64,000 nt of DNA from Ceriagrion tenellum (lineage: Eukaryota > Arthropoda > Insecta > Odonata > Coenagrionidae), in the NCBI GenBank assembly GCA_963169105.1, contig OY720632.1:8866001-8930000 (forward strand), written 5' to 3'. Under the pieces are notes generated by a model. That model was not told the origin of the DNA, ran no database searches, and was given only the letters and a program-made list of their open reading frames with translations. Shown here one piece after another: positions 1 to 11,096 of the stretch. Both the position numbers and the translations under genes were made by a program. The stretch's first letter is position 1. Each line of letters opens with the position of its first letter.

Positions 1-972
1 CTGTTTCATGAAACAGGACATGATGTTATTTACAATTATCCCTTTAAATATATGGTCAAAATTATGTGCAATGGTTTTAGCAGTCAAATCAGGTACCTAA
101 TGCTTAAGTGACAAAGAAAAGTTAAAAACAAACGCAACAGCCTATATGCAATTTGGCATTCTTTATTTGGCATGAGAAATTTTAATTCAAATCATTGACA
201 ATGATATCCCCATAAATATTCCACATGTGAGTTTGATGTTTCATTATTTATAATTTGTATATTTGTATTTACTATAGACTTGACTTATAATGGTATGTTT
301 GCTATGTATTGGTATGAAGAATATCTGAGATGGAAGTGGATATCACTGAAAATTATGGTGATTTCCAGGAGCTATGGTAAATTACGTGAAATACCATGGT
401 AATATTTGGAATGGCCCATCTCTTGTCACTCAAGTGTGAAGCAGTCATGTACATGGGTCCTGATGAATTGTTATCATCATCATAGGGCTCCTTGGAAAAT
501 TTTGGTTTTTAATTGCAAGGAATCCAAATCTTGAATGACTCCCTTTCTTTAACCATATGATGCATCTGAATGTCTATCCAAGTTCATTAAAGGTTATTAG
601 TCAATTCTGCGAGAGGAATAACTTCATTCACTCTTCCCAGGGTTTTCAGTAGCTTTTCAATAGAGCTCATCATTGTGAGCTCAATTTGTGAAATGAAAAT
701 GAACTTTGCAGCTCATGGAAGATAATGGGCTTGGTTACATTACGCAAGGATCATCGCATCCAAGGTATTCCATCGCAGTATCCATCCATTCTTGAGATTG
801 GAACAGGTAAAAAAAAATGGAATTTTGTTGGGGTTTGATTACGCTTACTTTGTCTTTGCCTTTGGTGTTGACCAATCTGGATATAACCTATAGACAAATG
901 ATTCTACTTTGATGTTCTCTGCAGTTAATTTTGTCTCTTGTTGGATTGTGAATGCAGCAGGGCAATGCTTAT

Positions 973-1025
<53 letters not shown>

Positions 1026-1760
1026 GAACCATGCCATGCAGCCAAAACAGGTGCTCTAGCACTATAATGACGACTTGCAGATTGATGCCATGTCCCAAAG
1101 TTACTCCACTGCCCTCATATTGTAATTCCAAAATTCCAAGTGATATACAACTGTTGAAAATCATGTGGCGCCAGATAGGTTGGCCTCACAGGAAATGGCC
1201 CTACTATGCCTCACAGAAAATGTTTTCAATTTGATTGTGGCTTAGCAATAATGTGGAAATTCATACCTTTGGAACTTACTCACTGTGCAAATGAATTGGT
1301 GTAAGAAATGCCTGCTTTTTAGTAATGGTGCTATTTGCTCAATTCTCATGTATTACCTTTAAATATTAAGAATCATGTTTATTATGTATTAGGTTTTGAT
1401 TATTCCGGAAAAAAATATTCAAATGAGCATGGATTGCATCGACATGAATATGAATCCATGGAGCATTAGGTATTTACCCCCAGGTGGCTAGGCTGATTCA
1501 GTATTATTTTTGTTCAATTCTTTTGTGGTTCATTGGACTTAAAATATTAATGTCTTCAAGTCAATCAGAATAAATATTACTGACCTTCGAAGATTGTCAA
1601 GAAACTAGAAAACTCAGAATGTTTGAAATGGTTTGACAAACTGTGGGTCTTGTGCAATTTTTAAAAGTTTTATATTTGACCATATCTTGTGATATTTCTG
1701 CTTATAGTATCACTGCATAATGTAGATTATCTTTTTTTCATGTCTTATCATCATTGAAAG
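1..1760. other. Intronic sequence upstream of first visible myosin exon
   Basis: No exon was found here. The P-loop-bearing exon that must precede 1761 was sought and not seen, so it lies beyond the left edge. The stretch is AT-rich, has a TA microsatellite near 979-1016, and shows no recognisable transposon coding sequence. A polypyrimidine-containing acceptor region ends at 1760. Confidence 0.6.
979..1016. repeat. (TA)n microsatellite
   Basis: About 19 uninterrupted TA dinucleotides followed by a short T run. Read in any frame it gives artificial Tyr-Ile strings, so overlapping reading frames here are not genes. Confidence 0.97.
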
Positions 1761-1963
1761 ACTGCAAATCGTACCCTGGAAGAGCGCATATTGCAAGTGA
1801 ATCCAATCATGGAGGCATTTGGAAATGCAAGGACAGGCATCAATGAGAACTCATCTCGCTTTGGTAAGTTCCTTGAGCTGACAATGACTCCTGGGGGAAA
1901 AGTGACTGGTGCCCGGATCACGGTGTACTTGCTTGAGCAGTCAAGAATTGTGCGACAAGCCAA
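1761..1963 (+). CDS. Myosin motor exon 1 (switch I)
   Basis: Encodes residues 1-67 plus two bases of codon 68 of the visible protein. It begins TANRTLEER, continues FGNARTGINENSSRFGK, and ends at ITVYLLEQSRIVRQ. NENSSRFGK is switch I, which contacts the nucleotide gamma-phosphate and Mg. YLLEQSR is the conserved strand that follows. The acceptor is ...ttgaaag|ACT and the donor is AA|gtaagt. Phase 0 in, phase 2 out. In myosins the GESGAGKTE P-loop lies about 30 residues before TANRTLEE; it is absent upstream in the window, so the preceding exon is off the left edge. Confidence 0.93.
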
Positions 1964-2304
1964 GTAAGTCCACTCAGTCTATCTTTCTCATTCATTGTTG
2001 TAAGTCTTTGTGTGGTCCCAATGTCTGTCTGAACTTTATCAAACCCAAAATGTTGTGGTTTACTCTCTTCTTGTTGAATTCTAAGAATGGCAGGAAAAGA
2101 GTGTTCACAAATAAGTTTTGGAAGGTAACTTTTAAAGGCAATATGTTAAGTTTTCTCATGAAATGAGGGTGATGCTAAAGAGAATCGTGTAGCCTGTTAT
2201 CAGTGTAATAATGCAGTGGTAAGAAAGTTGGGGATACTGTCAATCGTGAGAGCTACTCCATTCTTGTACGTATGTAATTAATCGGTAGTCAACTTTTGGC
2301 ATAT

Positions 2305-3780
2305 GTAATAATTTTATTTATTTATTTTTATTTTATTTTGTCCTAAGATCTTACAAAGAAAGATATAGGACACGTCAAAAAATACAATAGTTTTAAAAAT
2401 ATAGTAGGATTCAAAAGAAGCTAAGTAGGTTCACAAAAACACATCAATCACATATATTCACATATAAATAGTGCAACAGTTCACATATAAACAGTGCAAT
2501 ATCACATGTCTCAGCAAAGATATACACAAACAACATGGCTACCATATTTTAGTGCCACATCTTCAATACTTGCATACTAGAGTAAAAAAAGTTTTTTAGT
2601 CAAAAAGGTATTCATTAACTGAATAGTATTGTTTTTCATGTAGAAAATTTGTTACATTTTTTAAAAATGACTCATTTGATACAATGAGTTTGAAATTTTG
2701 CAGGAGTTTGTTATATATTCTGAGACCCATTTCTCATGATCCAAACTTAGCTTTGTTAGTCCTTAATGAATTGTAGTGAAGACTTTTCATGTTTCTTGTT
2801 TCGTAACTATGCAGATCAGAATTTACAGCAAACATATTTAGATTTTGACGCACGAAAAGTAAAATTGACAATAAGTATACACATGGAAATGGGAGGATGT
2901 GTAGTTTTTTAAAAATGGGTTTGGAGGGAGCATCATAAGACTTTCGTGACATAATTTGCATTGCACGTTTTTGCAATGTAAAGATCTTAGAAATAAGATG
3001 AAGAACGCGAAAGTATGTTATACGACATGAGTGAATAAAATGCACCATAATATAAAGTCAGTAGGATATTTGTGTCAACTGTTTTTTTAGGTGGCTTAAG
3101 AGATAACATATAGAGCTTAGTTTATTGGTTAAGACTTCAATATTCATCTCCCAAGACAAGTTGGTATGCAGGTAAGTTCATAGAAATTTTGTATAAGGTA
3201 CATTCTCAATGGACTTACGGTGAATTTTAATCAAAATGCTTTCCAATAAATTACTATTGCAACCAAATTGAGCAATATTTGACTTTTGTATATTTAGATT
3301 CAAATCATTATCAATGCACCACTTTAAAATGTTTTCATTTGCTGTTGTGGAGTTTTTAATAATGCTTTTTTTGCGTTGGAGCGGAAAGTAGAACATTAGT
3401 ATCATCAGCATATAGTATAACTTAAGTATCAGGGATATTATTGAAAGATAACGCTAAGTCATTTATGTAGATCAGAAATAAGATGGCCTAATAAAGACCC
3501 TTGGGGAACCCCTATTGTGGTGGTAGTGCAATTAGAAGAATAGCTGTTACCATTAACTGAGAGTGAAACAGTTTGAGTTTGATTACTGAGGTATGAGTGA
3601 AGCCATTTGTTTGCAATACCTCTTATTCCCAGTTGGTTCATTTTGGTGAGGAGGCAGGAGTGATTTACATTATCAAACGCCTTGGAAAAATCATAAGATA
3701 TTCCTATGGTTTTTAGTTTTTGGTCAAGTGAAGACTATATGAAATCAGTAGCTTGAAATAAATCAGAGGTATAATGAAGA
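2305..3780 (-). pseudogene. Decayed non-LTR retrotransposon (LINE) RT fragment
   Basis: On the minus strand, broken frames carry LINE reverse-transcriptase and C-terminal features. At 3459-3641 there is a block with WLHSYLSNQ and GVPQGSLLG, the standard motif before the catalytic YADD motif. At 3178-3411 there is a WCIDNDLNLN-type block. At 2734-3048 the C-terminal region (LQKRAMQIM) typical of Jockey/CR1-like elements appears. The catalytic ADD region is disrupted. The minus-strand 3' end runs into an A-rich tail, seen on + as T-rich sequence at 2311-2340. The 5' end is truncated near 3780. The element is dead: frameshifts and stops separate every block. Superfamily is not resolved beyond the CR1/Jockey/R1 group. 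Confidence 0.75.
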
Positions 3781-4403
3781 CATATGCATCGTACTTTATG
3801 CAAAATTATAATTATGTGATGCGTTTCACTGTTTTGCTACAGGTTCACATACAGAATGTTTGTGTTAAATTTAATGTTGTGAAGTTACATTTTATGTGTG
3901 GGAAGTAAGGGGCGGAGATAAAACCAACTTTTGAGAAGGGTTGAGAAAGGCAGGGAGGGTGCAGGGGAAAGTCTTTCTCCATACCCTCCCTTAACCTGCC
4001 ACAGGTCATAGCACACCAAATTTGGCTATTATAGTCACAATGAGGAAGGGTGCTGGGCCTTCATGTAGTGGGGAAGCATAGAGGTGGCCAGTAGGAGGGG
4101 GAAAGGGTTCACTGTATGTTCATTGTAGTTATCTTGAGTAATTTTACAGAAGCATCAAAAGAAAGAGCAAGGAAGGCAATGGATATTAACAGAAGTGGTG
4201 TATGCTCTTAAGAGCTTCAAGAGGAGCCCCAAGGATTTCAGGCAGCAAGAAATCATGCTGTCTGCTAAAACCATTCTAATAACCAATTTATTGACAATTG
4301 TACTTTCTTCTGGGATTAATGAGGATATCATTATACATATTTAAGTAATAGCCAAGCTGGAAGAGGCGGCACATCAATTCTGTTCCTCGATTTGAAAAAA
4401 TAG

Positions 4404-4634
4404 AAAAAAATTTCAAGATGTCAACTTTTACTAAAACCACTCGATTTATTACAACGACCCAGGTTTCGATGTGCATTCACATCATCTTCAGATAAATGGA
4501 GGCCGATGTGCAGGCCTTATATAGTAAACAATACCAGGTGGGGAAAGGGGGGGTGATGTGAATGCACATCGAAACCTGGGTCGTTGTAATAAATCGAGTG
4601 GTTTTAGTAAAAGTTGACATCTTGAAATTTTTTT
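4404..4634. repeat. 81-bp perfect inverted repeat, Penelope-terminus-like
   Basis: Positions 4404-4484 are the exact reverse complement of 4554-4634, by base-by-base reading, with a 69-nt spacer. The arm sequence resembles the termini of Penelope-like retroelements, which carry a CTGAAGA...CGAAAC signature and often occur in opposed partial copies. A transcript of either strand would fold into an 81-bp hairpin. Perfect arms imply a recent event or ongoing conversion. The Penelope attribution is from memory of the signature, not from a search. Confidence 0.8.
4456..4491 (-). ncRNA. Hammerhead-ribozyme-like core
   Basis: On the minus strand: CTGAAGA (4491-4485, matching the CUGANGA core), then T, stem GATGTG (4483-4478), loop AATG, stem CACATC (4473-4468), GAAA (4467-4464), a 3-bp helix ACC/GGT around TG, and a final C at 4456 where cleavage would fall. 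Flanking ATTTAT and ATAAAT could form part of stem I. One extra T between CTGAAGA and stem II, and the weak first pairs of stem I, argue for a decayed or slow ribozyme. The opposed + copy at 4554 starts just after the CTGAAGA core, so only the minus copy has the full motif. Confidence 0.45.
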
Positions 4635-5899
4635 AATGATGGAATACCACCAAGTGAGACTGACGAAAGTGAGTGATATTGAAAAAATAGGTTTAAAACC
4701 AAAATTGATATGTGATATAAGGAGGATATCATTGATATATCTGTTGACCATGGATATGCTTGACAAAAGGTCCTGGCAGAGCACTCCATTCAATCCAATG
4801 CACTCCATTAGTGATTGTGGTGTATGGAATTTTAGGACATTACAAGCAGTCTATGGGAAACTACTTAAACTATATAGGGACCCTGAGCCATCTCCCTTAT
4901 GATTATACCAACAAAATTTTAAAGATTGTGGAAGAAACCAGTTTATTATTGATAATCTACCACTCATCTCAAGATGGATGGACTATCACAGAATAGTGTC
5001 TGTTACCAAGTGAATTGTCCAAAAAAAGTGTCCAGCAGATTAATATAAGAGAAATTAATCAAGATCCACTGAATAAAAAATCAGAGAGACAAGCAGAGGA
5101 ATCCATGTATTTTAAGGATCAGGTGTGGTTTACACAATATGGCAAAAATGTTGTTAGCTGTGGTGAAAAACATCTTACTTCCAGAGGTGATAGAAATTAT
5201 GAGATATAGCGAGAATATATTTACTTCAAAATCCTTGTGCCCTAAAAAGCTTCTATTCTCACCTCTTTCCCACAGCCCCCCAACTTAAGTCACAAGCAGA
5301 CCATCCACTGGCATAACCTAATGCAAGCTTTGGCAATGTACCCCCCAACTCCGTACCCTCCTACTGATAGGTAACCATCTTAAGACCTCCAACTGCTTCC
5401 CCTTGCGACTGTTAAAGCCATCTTTGGTTTACTACGTGAACCTGATCTTGTTGCAATATGAGGAAACCCAGATTGCATATTTTTTAATGTAGAAAACCAA
5501 GTGAGAATGACTTTTGTGATGGATGATGAGATACATCTCAACTCTCACATGCAGTAGTAAAGCCTAAGCCAGAGCACAATTCTGTCACATAAAAGATTAA
5601 CCTCACCTATCTTGAAAGAATTAAATTGACCCTAGTCTTCAACTGTGCTCATTCCAAGTATTGACATTGGCTCCAGCAGGATGGCTGTTTAGAAATGATT
5701 CTTTATTTATTTGCTGCTTCTATTATTACAATTGTGTGGTGACAGAGGCGACAGACAACTCACAAACGTAACATGCTGTTCAGAACTTTGAAAAAATAGC
5801 ATCAGTCTGCACATGCGCTAGTCAAGATATTTGCTTTTCCTACTCAACACAACACCAGCACTCCCCCATAACAGCCAATTTCTTAATTCACCTGAATTA

Positions 5900-6404
5900 A
5901 CAATGTAGAATATAACGAAAGCAGTTTTCCATATGCTAAAAGGTTGAATGGTACCCAGGAGAGCATCCCTAACATTTCATTGAACAGTGATAACTTTGAT
6001 AATGTTGAAACAAGTGCTGATGATGTGCAAATGTTAACAACTGATGTGACTCCCAATAATGATGTTGAAATGTGCACAACAGATGAGTATTCTGATAGTG
6101 ATGATGTTGTATTTTTGGCATGAGATGATGAAGAATTGATTGATCACTATGTTCCTGTGAATATTGATAGCATTGAAATGAATCTAGACCCAAATTTAAA
6201 CGTAAATAACTTTGAACCAAGGAGGTCCCAAAGAATACCCAAACCTAAAACTTGTAGCTGTTGTCAATTAGCATATATATAGAGCACATAAGTGAATGTG
6301 ATTGTCTCAAATTGTTAGAGCGTAAGACTGTCCATGAAGCTTTAATGAGTGGTGAAAATTCAAACAATTGGTTGAATGCAATGGAGGTAGAAATTGAACA
6401 GCTC
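5900..6404 (+). pseudogene. Ty1/copia pol fragment (integrase-RT linker), + strand
   Basis: On the plus strand, a decayed reading gives FEPRRSQRIPKPKT near 6210-6250. This is the charged R-R-S-x-R-x-x-K-P linker found between integrase and reverse transcriptase in Ty1/copia elements. It is followed by VHEALMSGENSNNWLNAMEVE at about 6333-6394, the standard start of the copia RT domain, and then a TAG stop. In-frame stops occur upstream (for example TGA near 6121). It meets an opposed copia fragment at about 6690-6730. Confidence 0.7.
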
Positions 6405-6485
6405 TAGAACACTTCAAATAGGTGGTCAAAACATCAATGTGATACACAACCCAGTCTTTAAGAACAGAAATTGCCCACAACAATC

Positions 6486-6728
6486 TTACAGTTTTCTTCT
6501 TAAAACAGGTGCAAAAGTTTTGTCCAAATTCACTCCCTTAATGTAGGCAAACCCTTTAGCAACTAACCTTGCTTTGAACCGGTTGATAGTACTGTCTTGG
6601 TTAAGTTTGAGTTTAAATGTCCATTTGGTACTCAGTACCGAGCTATTCTTAGGTCTATCCACCACTGTGAACACATTCTTTGCTTTGAGCTGTTCCATTT
6701 CTACCTCCATTGCATTCAACCAAATGTT
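6486..6728 (-). pseudogene. Ty1/copia reverse transcriptase fragment, minus strand
   Basis: An open minus-strand frame of about 77 codons begins NAMEVEMEQL and continues through TKWTFKLKLN and FKARLVAKGF to DKTFAPV. This is the N-terminal part of the copia-type reverse transcriptase (RVT_2), ahead of the YVDD active site, which is missing. The first codons repeat in inverted orientation the last codons of the + strand fragment ending at 6404. The two pieces therefore look like halves of the same kind of element rearranged head to head. Confidence 0.85.
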
Positions 6729-7514
6729 GAGAGAATGATCTGACCCTCAAGAAAGTTACTACCCAGTCTAGGTTTGTATATCATCATGAATGTTATTTTA
6801 TCCCATTTATTGCTCCTTTTTTCACTACGAAGTCATAGCATAGTTACATAATTTCTGCCTAAGCTTGATGTTTAAGTAGACGTTCAAGTATTATGTAAGA
6901 CATTTGGGGTGGATGGGGTTGGGCTTTCCTTATTTGTCTTAGGTTGGGGGTGAGGTTGTCTGAGACATTATCATGGAAGATTTGACTCAGTCATGAGATT
7001 ATGGTGGAAGGTACAATTCCCAAACTCTGGCCCTCCTACAAATTTCATACTATGAAGTTTTCGTAATTATGGAGGTTTGTTGACAGAGGTAATTTTTATT
7101 GCGCAGTTAATGCAAAGATACTGGGATCACGACGTGACATTTGGTAATGGATGACTTCCCTAAGTACGCACAAATGAGTGAGGTTTGTCACCATGGTGAT
7201 GGTTGGTTAGAATGGTGCTAAGATGGCAAATAACATAAAATCTGTGCTGAAAGAGATTCATAAGGGTTGGAAAGGAATTGTAAGAACTCCTTTTAAAAAG
7301 AAACTTTCTAATAAATAATGAATAATATCAAAGTTATGAGCAAAACCTAGCTTTCAATAAAATAGAAAGCACCATGGGATTATTAAAACTACTGCCCAAA
7401 GCCCTTTTGACCATGTGTTTCATTAATACATGTGAATGGCCAATCAAAGGATCATTCTAGCGAAACAAAGAAAATTTGTGGTGTAGATTGCTATGAATGT
7501 CCTATGCACTCAAC

Positions 7515-8024
7515 TATAGTTGTGCGAATGCTTCAAAATCAAATTGAATCGACTCGAATCAGGCTTAATTAGATTCAATTCACCTGCGAATCGGGATGCT
7601 TCGAAAGCGAATGATTCGTAATATTCGAATCAGATTGATTTGTCATCGAATCGTTTCATGTATTCAAATGAACATGGCACTCATCCCCAAATTGTGCGCC
7701 GTCCGTTTAGAAGATGTTTTCCTCACGCGAAACGAAAATTTAAACGATCACACGTTATTCTGTGCTATTCTTTGTGGCACTATTTATATGTATAAGCAAA
7801 TGTAAGGCCCTGAAATATAGTGAAAATCTATATTACTTCAACTCTGCATAAAGTTTTGCATTTTATTTAGAATTCAAATTCGATTCGTGAGCGAATTTTT
7901 TTAGGGTGATTTGATTCGCTAAAAAATATTTTTAAAAAATTCGATTCGATTTAATTCAAAATATCTTTTGGGAGATTCGATTCGGTTCGATTCGAAATGA
8001 AAATTCCTGTTTCGCACACCACTA
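7515..8024 (+). mobile_element. hAT-type MITE, copy A (510 bp)
   Basis: Non-autonomous element with imperfect terminal inverted repeats (left contains GTTGTGCGAA; right reads inward as TAGTGGTGTGCGAA). It is flanked by a perfect 8-bp target duplication CACTCAAC at 7507-7514 and 8025-8032. The interior is rich in GATTCGAATC-like palindromic words and has no transposase. Three more copies in the window share its whole length. The 8-bp duplication and TAGNGNTGTGCGAA ends fit hAT-family mobilisation. Confidence 0.93.
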
Positions 8025-8993
8025 CACTCAACCTATTTACTTTTCTTAAGCTTCTAATATATGAAAGCCAGATTTGAAGCCAAACGTTGATAGTGATGTA
8101 ACAAATTAAATCTCTTTTTCCATAGGTGTTATTTCGCTCATTATTTGAGCCGCCAAAAGTGTAAGCGTGAGAGTTTCAAGTGTTAGGTAGATGTTTTTTG
8201 TGCCAATTTTTTGTTTGTGAAAATAAAAATAATTGGGTTTACCTCCCTATAGAAGAATATGATTAGACCAAAGATATTTTGTCATTTTTGTGGCTGTTGT
8301 GTGCATATATTTCTCTACCTGCAATGGTCAATACTATTGTTCACAAAGCATACATGTTTGGAATTTTGGATATTTTGTAAGCTGAAAAATCAACACACAA
8401 ATGTATTGACTCCTAAAGACAAAGGGTGGAATGAATCCAAATTCAATGAATCCTAAATCAGTTCAGACCCTTATCTTGGAAAGTTTTCTCAAACAATGTC
8501 AATTTTTTAAAGAACTTCCTAAAAAGACATTGGCCAATATTTTGGCATATTTTAGTTCTGGTTTCATTTTTATTTTATTGTTGGTATGTATTATAATGTC
8601 CTATTGTTTTTTTTAGAACAATGGGTCTTTTGACGGAATACTTGGATGAGTTATAGGATGGTTCCATTACAGTTGATTAATGTAATTGAATGGATTAAAT
8701 GTAACTCCCGGGTATCGTAAAATTCAATGTTTTGGAGAAATACAAAAGATAGTATGTAGGTCATCTGTCACATTGATTTGGGTTACTGGGGAATGATCTG
8801 GAATTTATCATCCAGTCACATAAGTCTATAAATGATGTGAGTAGGAAAACATTGCTGTGGGTTGGTCACACCACATCAGGTGTAGCCTTTGCATGCTATC
8901 TCTTGACTATTGAATGTCCGTATATATTCTTGGGTGTATTTCTGCTTAATAGTCATTTTAGCTGAATGCCATTCTTCACAAACAATATTCCAG

Positions 8994-9138
8994 GGGAGAG
9001 AGGAACTTCCACGTATTCTATTACCTTTATGATGGATTGGAGCATGAGGACAGGCTTGAGGAGTTCCACTTATTTTCTGATCTCCGATCACGGCATCGAT
9101 ACCTTGGTGGTGACTCCAGTGACCGTGCTGTGAAGGAG
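8994..9138 (+). CDS. Myosin motor exon 2
   Basis: One base completes codon 68, then residues 69-116: GERNFHVFYYLYDGLE followed by a variable stretch with RHRYLGG and ending DRAVKE. The GERNFHVFYYL block is the motor-core helix and strand after switch I, found in nearly all myosins. The RYL.. segment is the usual position of the variable upper-50-kDa helix. Acceptor ...attccag|G, donor GAG|gtaaaa. Phase 2 in, phase 0 out. Confidence 0.93.
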
Positions 9139-9245
9139 GTAAAATACCCTCTTGAATTCTTATGGCCCAGTAAGGCCAGCCACCCTTCACTCCCCAGACA
9201 ACCCACTTTTTCCTCCACTCTTCCATAAAAACATTCTCTTTCATT

Positions 9246-10690
9246 GCTGATGACCTATTGGATGTTCCACTTGAGCATAATGAGGAAAGCAATGAGAGTG
9301 AAAGTGATACCGATTTTGTAGTGAATATAGCAAGAAGAAAGTCCACTCCTCTCGTGACAGTGACTATGATAATAGTGCAAACGAGGACAACACTTCATGT
9401 GCTACATGGAAAAAAAAGATTTGGTGAGAGATTTAGAGCAATTTTTAGGCCAGCCTGGAGTGAAACCACTACCAGAAAATTCTACCTGTGTCCTTGATAT
9501 AGTCTCACTCTTTGTAGTTGAGGATTTTTTAAAAAAATGATGTGTGTTCAATCCAATCTTCACTACAGTCAAAACAAACATAAATACAAAGAGTCCTCAA
9601 AAACAGGGAAGTAGTCAGACATAAGTATTACTGAAATGAAAAAATTCTTCGTGATTTTGATTCTCATGGGTCAAGTAAGGAAAGATACTTTGAAGGAGCA
9701 TTGGAGCACTGATCCATTTATTGCAACCAACATATTTAGAGAATTGCTGACTAGAAACAGATTTGAGCAAATATGGAAAGCTTCAGTGATAATGAGGAAG
9801 TTTTGGAGACAACAGACAGGCTATACAAAATAAGACCCATTGTAGAATACTTGGTAGAAAAATTTCAAAATATATATAAACCCAAGCAGGAGTTATCACT
9901 TGATGAAGCAATGATCCCATGGAGAGGAAGATTGAAAATCAAGACCTATAATCCAGCAAAAATTGTAAAATATGGGTTACTAGTTCGTTTGGTTTGCAAA
10001 AGTGATTCCGGCTATATTAGTAATTTAGAAATATATTCGGCCGAAGGTAAAAAATTAGAATAAACTATCCTTTCTCTTCTGAAGCCTCATCTCGATGTTT
10101 GGCATCATGTATATCAATATAACTATTATGACAGTGTAAAAATAGCAGAATTTCTCCTAGATAATAAAGTAAGAGTTTGTGGGACCATACGTCCAAATAG
10201 GAGGCTTCCTGCCTCATTGGGCGAGGCAAAAACTTTGAAAATAGGACAGTGTACATTTTCGTATAAAGGTGAAGTGTTACTAGAGGTGTGGAAAGACAAA
10301 AGGGATGTGAGGATGATTACCACTATTCACAGTGCTAGAATGGGAGATAGGATCACAGGACAGGTAGTCAAAAAACTGATCTGCATTCTGAAGTACAACG
10401 AGTGCATGAAAGGCGTAGACAGAGCAGATATGTATTTATCGTATTACTTGATTATTAGAAAGACAATGAAATGGTCAAAGAAAGTAGTGCTCAGGCTCAT
10501 CAACTGTGCTCTGTTTAATGCTTTCAGAGTTTATAAAACACTGAATGTATCAACAAACATTCGATTCAAAGGCTTTCTGCTCCAGATTGCCAAAGAGTGG
10601 GCAGCAAGTAGAAAGGAGCCAGATTCGTCATCCTCGGGCAAGGACAGTGAAGATAAGCCGACAGAGCGAGCCCCAGTGATGAGTGAGTGA
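9246..10690 (+). pseudogene. piggyBac transposase pseudogene 1
   Basis: DDE transposase of the piggyBac (PGBD/DDE_Tnp_1_7) family, a cut-and-paste enzyme acting at TTAA. An acidic N-terminus (9246-9350) is followed by broken frames to 9640. From about 9773 to 10690 a single frame is open, except for one TAA at 10061-10063 and a frameshift near 9775. Seen in order: SLDEAMIPWRGR (first catalytic Asp, about 9896-9931), the YNPAKIVKYGL block, the region where the second Asp is expected (YQYNYYDS near 10110-10133, where Asp-Asn is replaced by Tyr-Asn), EVWKDKRDV, and KGVDRADMYLSYY (third Asp). The cysteine-rich C-terminal domain is missing: the frame ends at 10690, just before the Penelope-like remnant. 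The stop, the frameshift and the lost Asp make it inactive. Confidence 0.88.
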
Positions 10691-10722
10691 TGGATCATGT
10701 ATGTATGAACTGATGGATGTAT

Positions 10723-11096
10723 AAACTTCAATGCACCTGTGGAAAGTCTTATGTTGGGCAGACCAGATCCATCAGATGCAGAATAAGGGATCATGAACGG
10801 GCCATGGAAAAGAAGCAGTTTCGACTCTCCGCTGTCGTGCTGAACATGTATGGTCGGAGCCTGGCCATAGTGTAAATTTTGATGAGCCAACAATCACCAG
10901 CAATGAAAGATGCTATTTTCACAGAATCATTAGGGAATCAACTGATATTACAAAAAAACCTGGGAAGATGGTTACAACCTATCACATGCTTGGAATCGAG
11001 TTCTCGCACCAAATGCCCGGGAAACCAGTTCGCTCCAATCGACCCGACAGGTATATAAGGACGGACTATGAGATGCATCGCCACTTTGACCTGTAG
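10723..11096 (+). pseudogene. Penelope-like element GIY-YIG endonuclease remnant
   Basis: Penelope-like elements encode RT followed by a GIY-YIG endonuclease. The first frame here reads KLQCTCGKSYVGQTRSI and then RIRDHERAME: the CTCGK.YVGQT strand and the Arg-bearing helix of the nuclease. After SAV a +1 shift moves to a frame reading AEHVWSEPGHSVNF, then NERCYFHRIIRES (the conserved R-x-x-R-E helix). It ends at a TAG at 11094-11096. No RT portion lies upstream; a piggyBac pseudogene ends 33 bp earlier, so this is a 5'-truncated copy. It may have removed the transposase C-terminus. Confidence 0.8.

Larger units (their letters stand above)
1964..8993. other. Myosin intron 1 (7.0 kb), transposon-rich
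   Basis: Contains a decayed LINE (2305-3780), an 81-bp inverted repeat (4404-4634), opposed copia fragments (5900-6730) and a hAT MITE (7515-8024), each listed separately. No recognisable feature was seen in 1964-2300, 3780-4400, 4640-5880, 6730-7505 or 8033-8990. The last part includes a few short AT-rich reading frames without family resemblance. Confidence 0.6.

Noticed and set aside
845..1164. Minus-strand frames with runs of Tyr-Ile
   Set aside because: Produced by the TA microsatellite at 979-1016; no domain, no splice-consistent context.
4488..4996. Several overlapping 60-106 codon frames on both strands
   Set aside because: They run through or beside the 81-bp inverted repeat, show no family features and disagree on strand.
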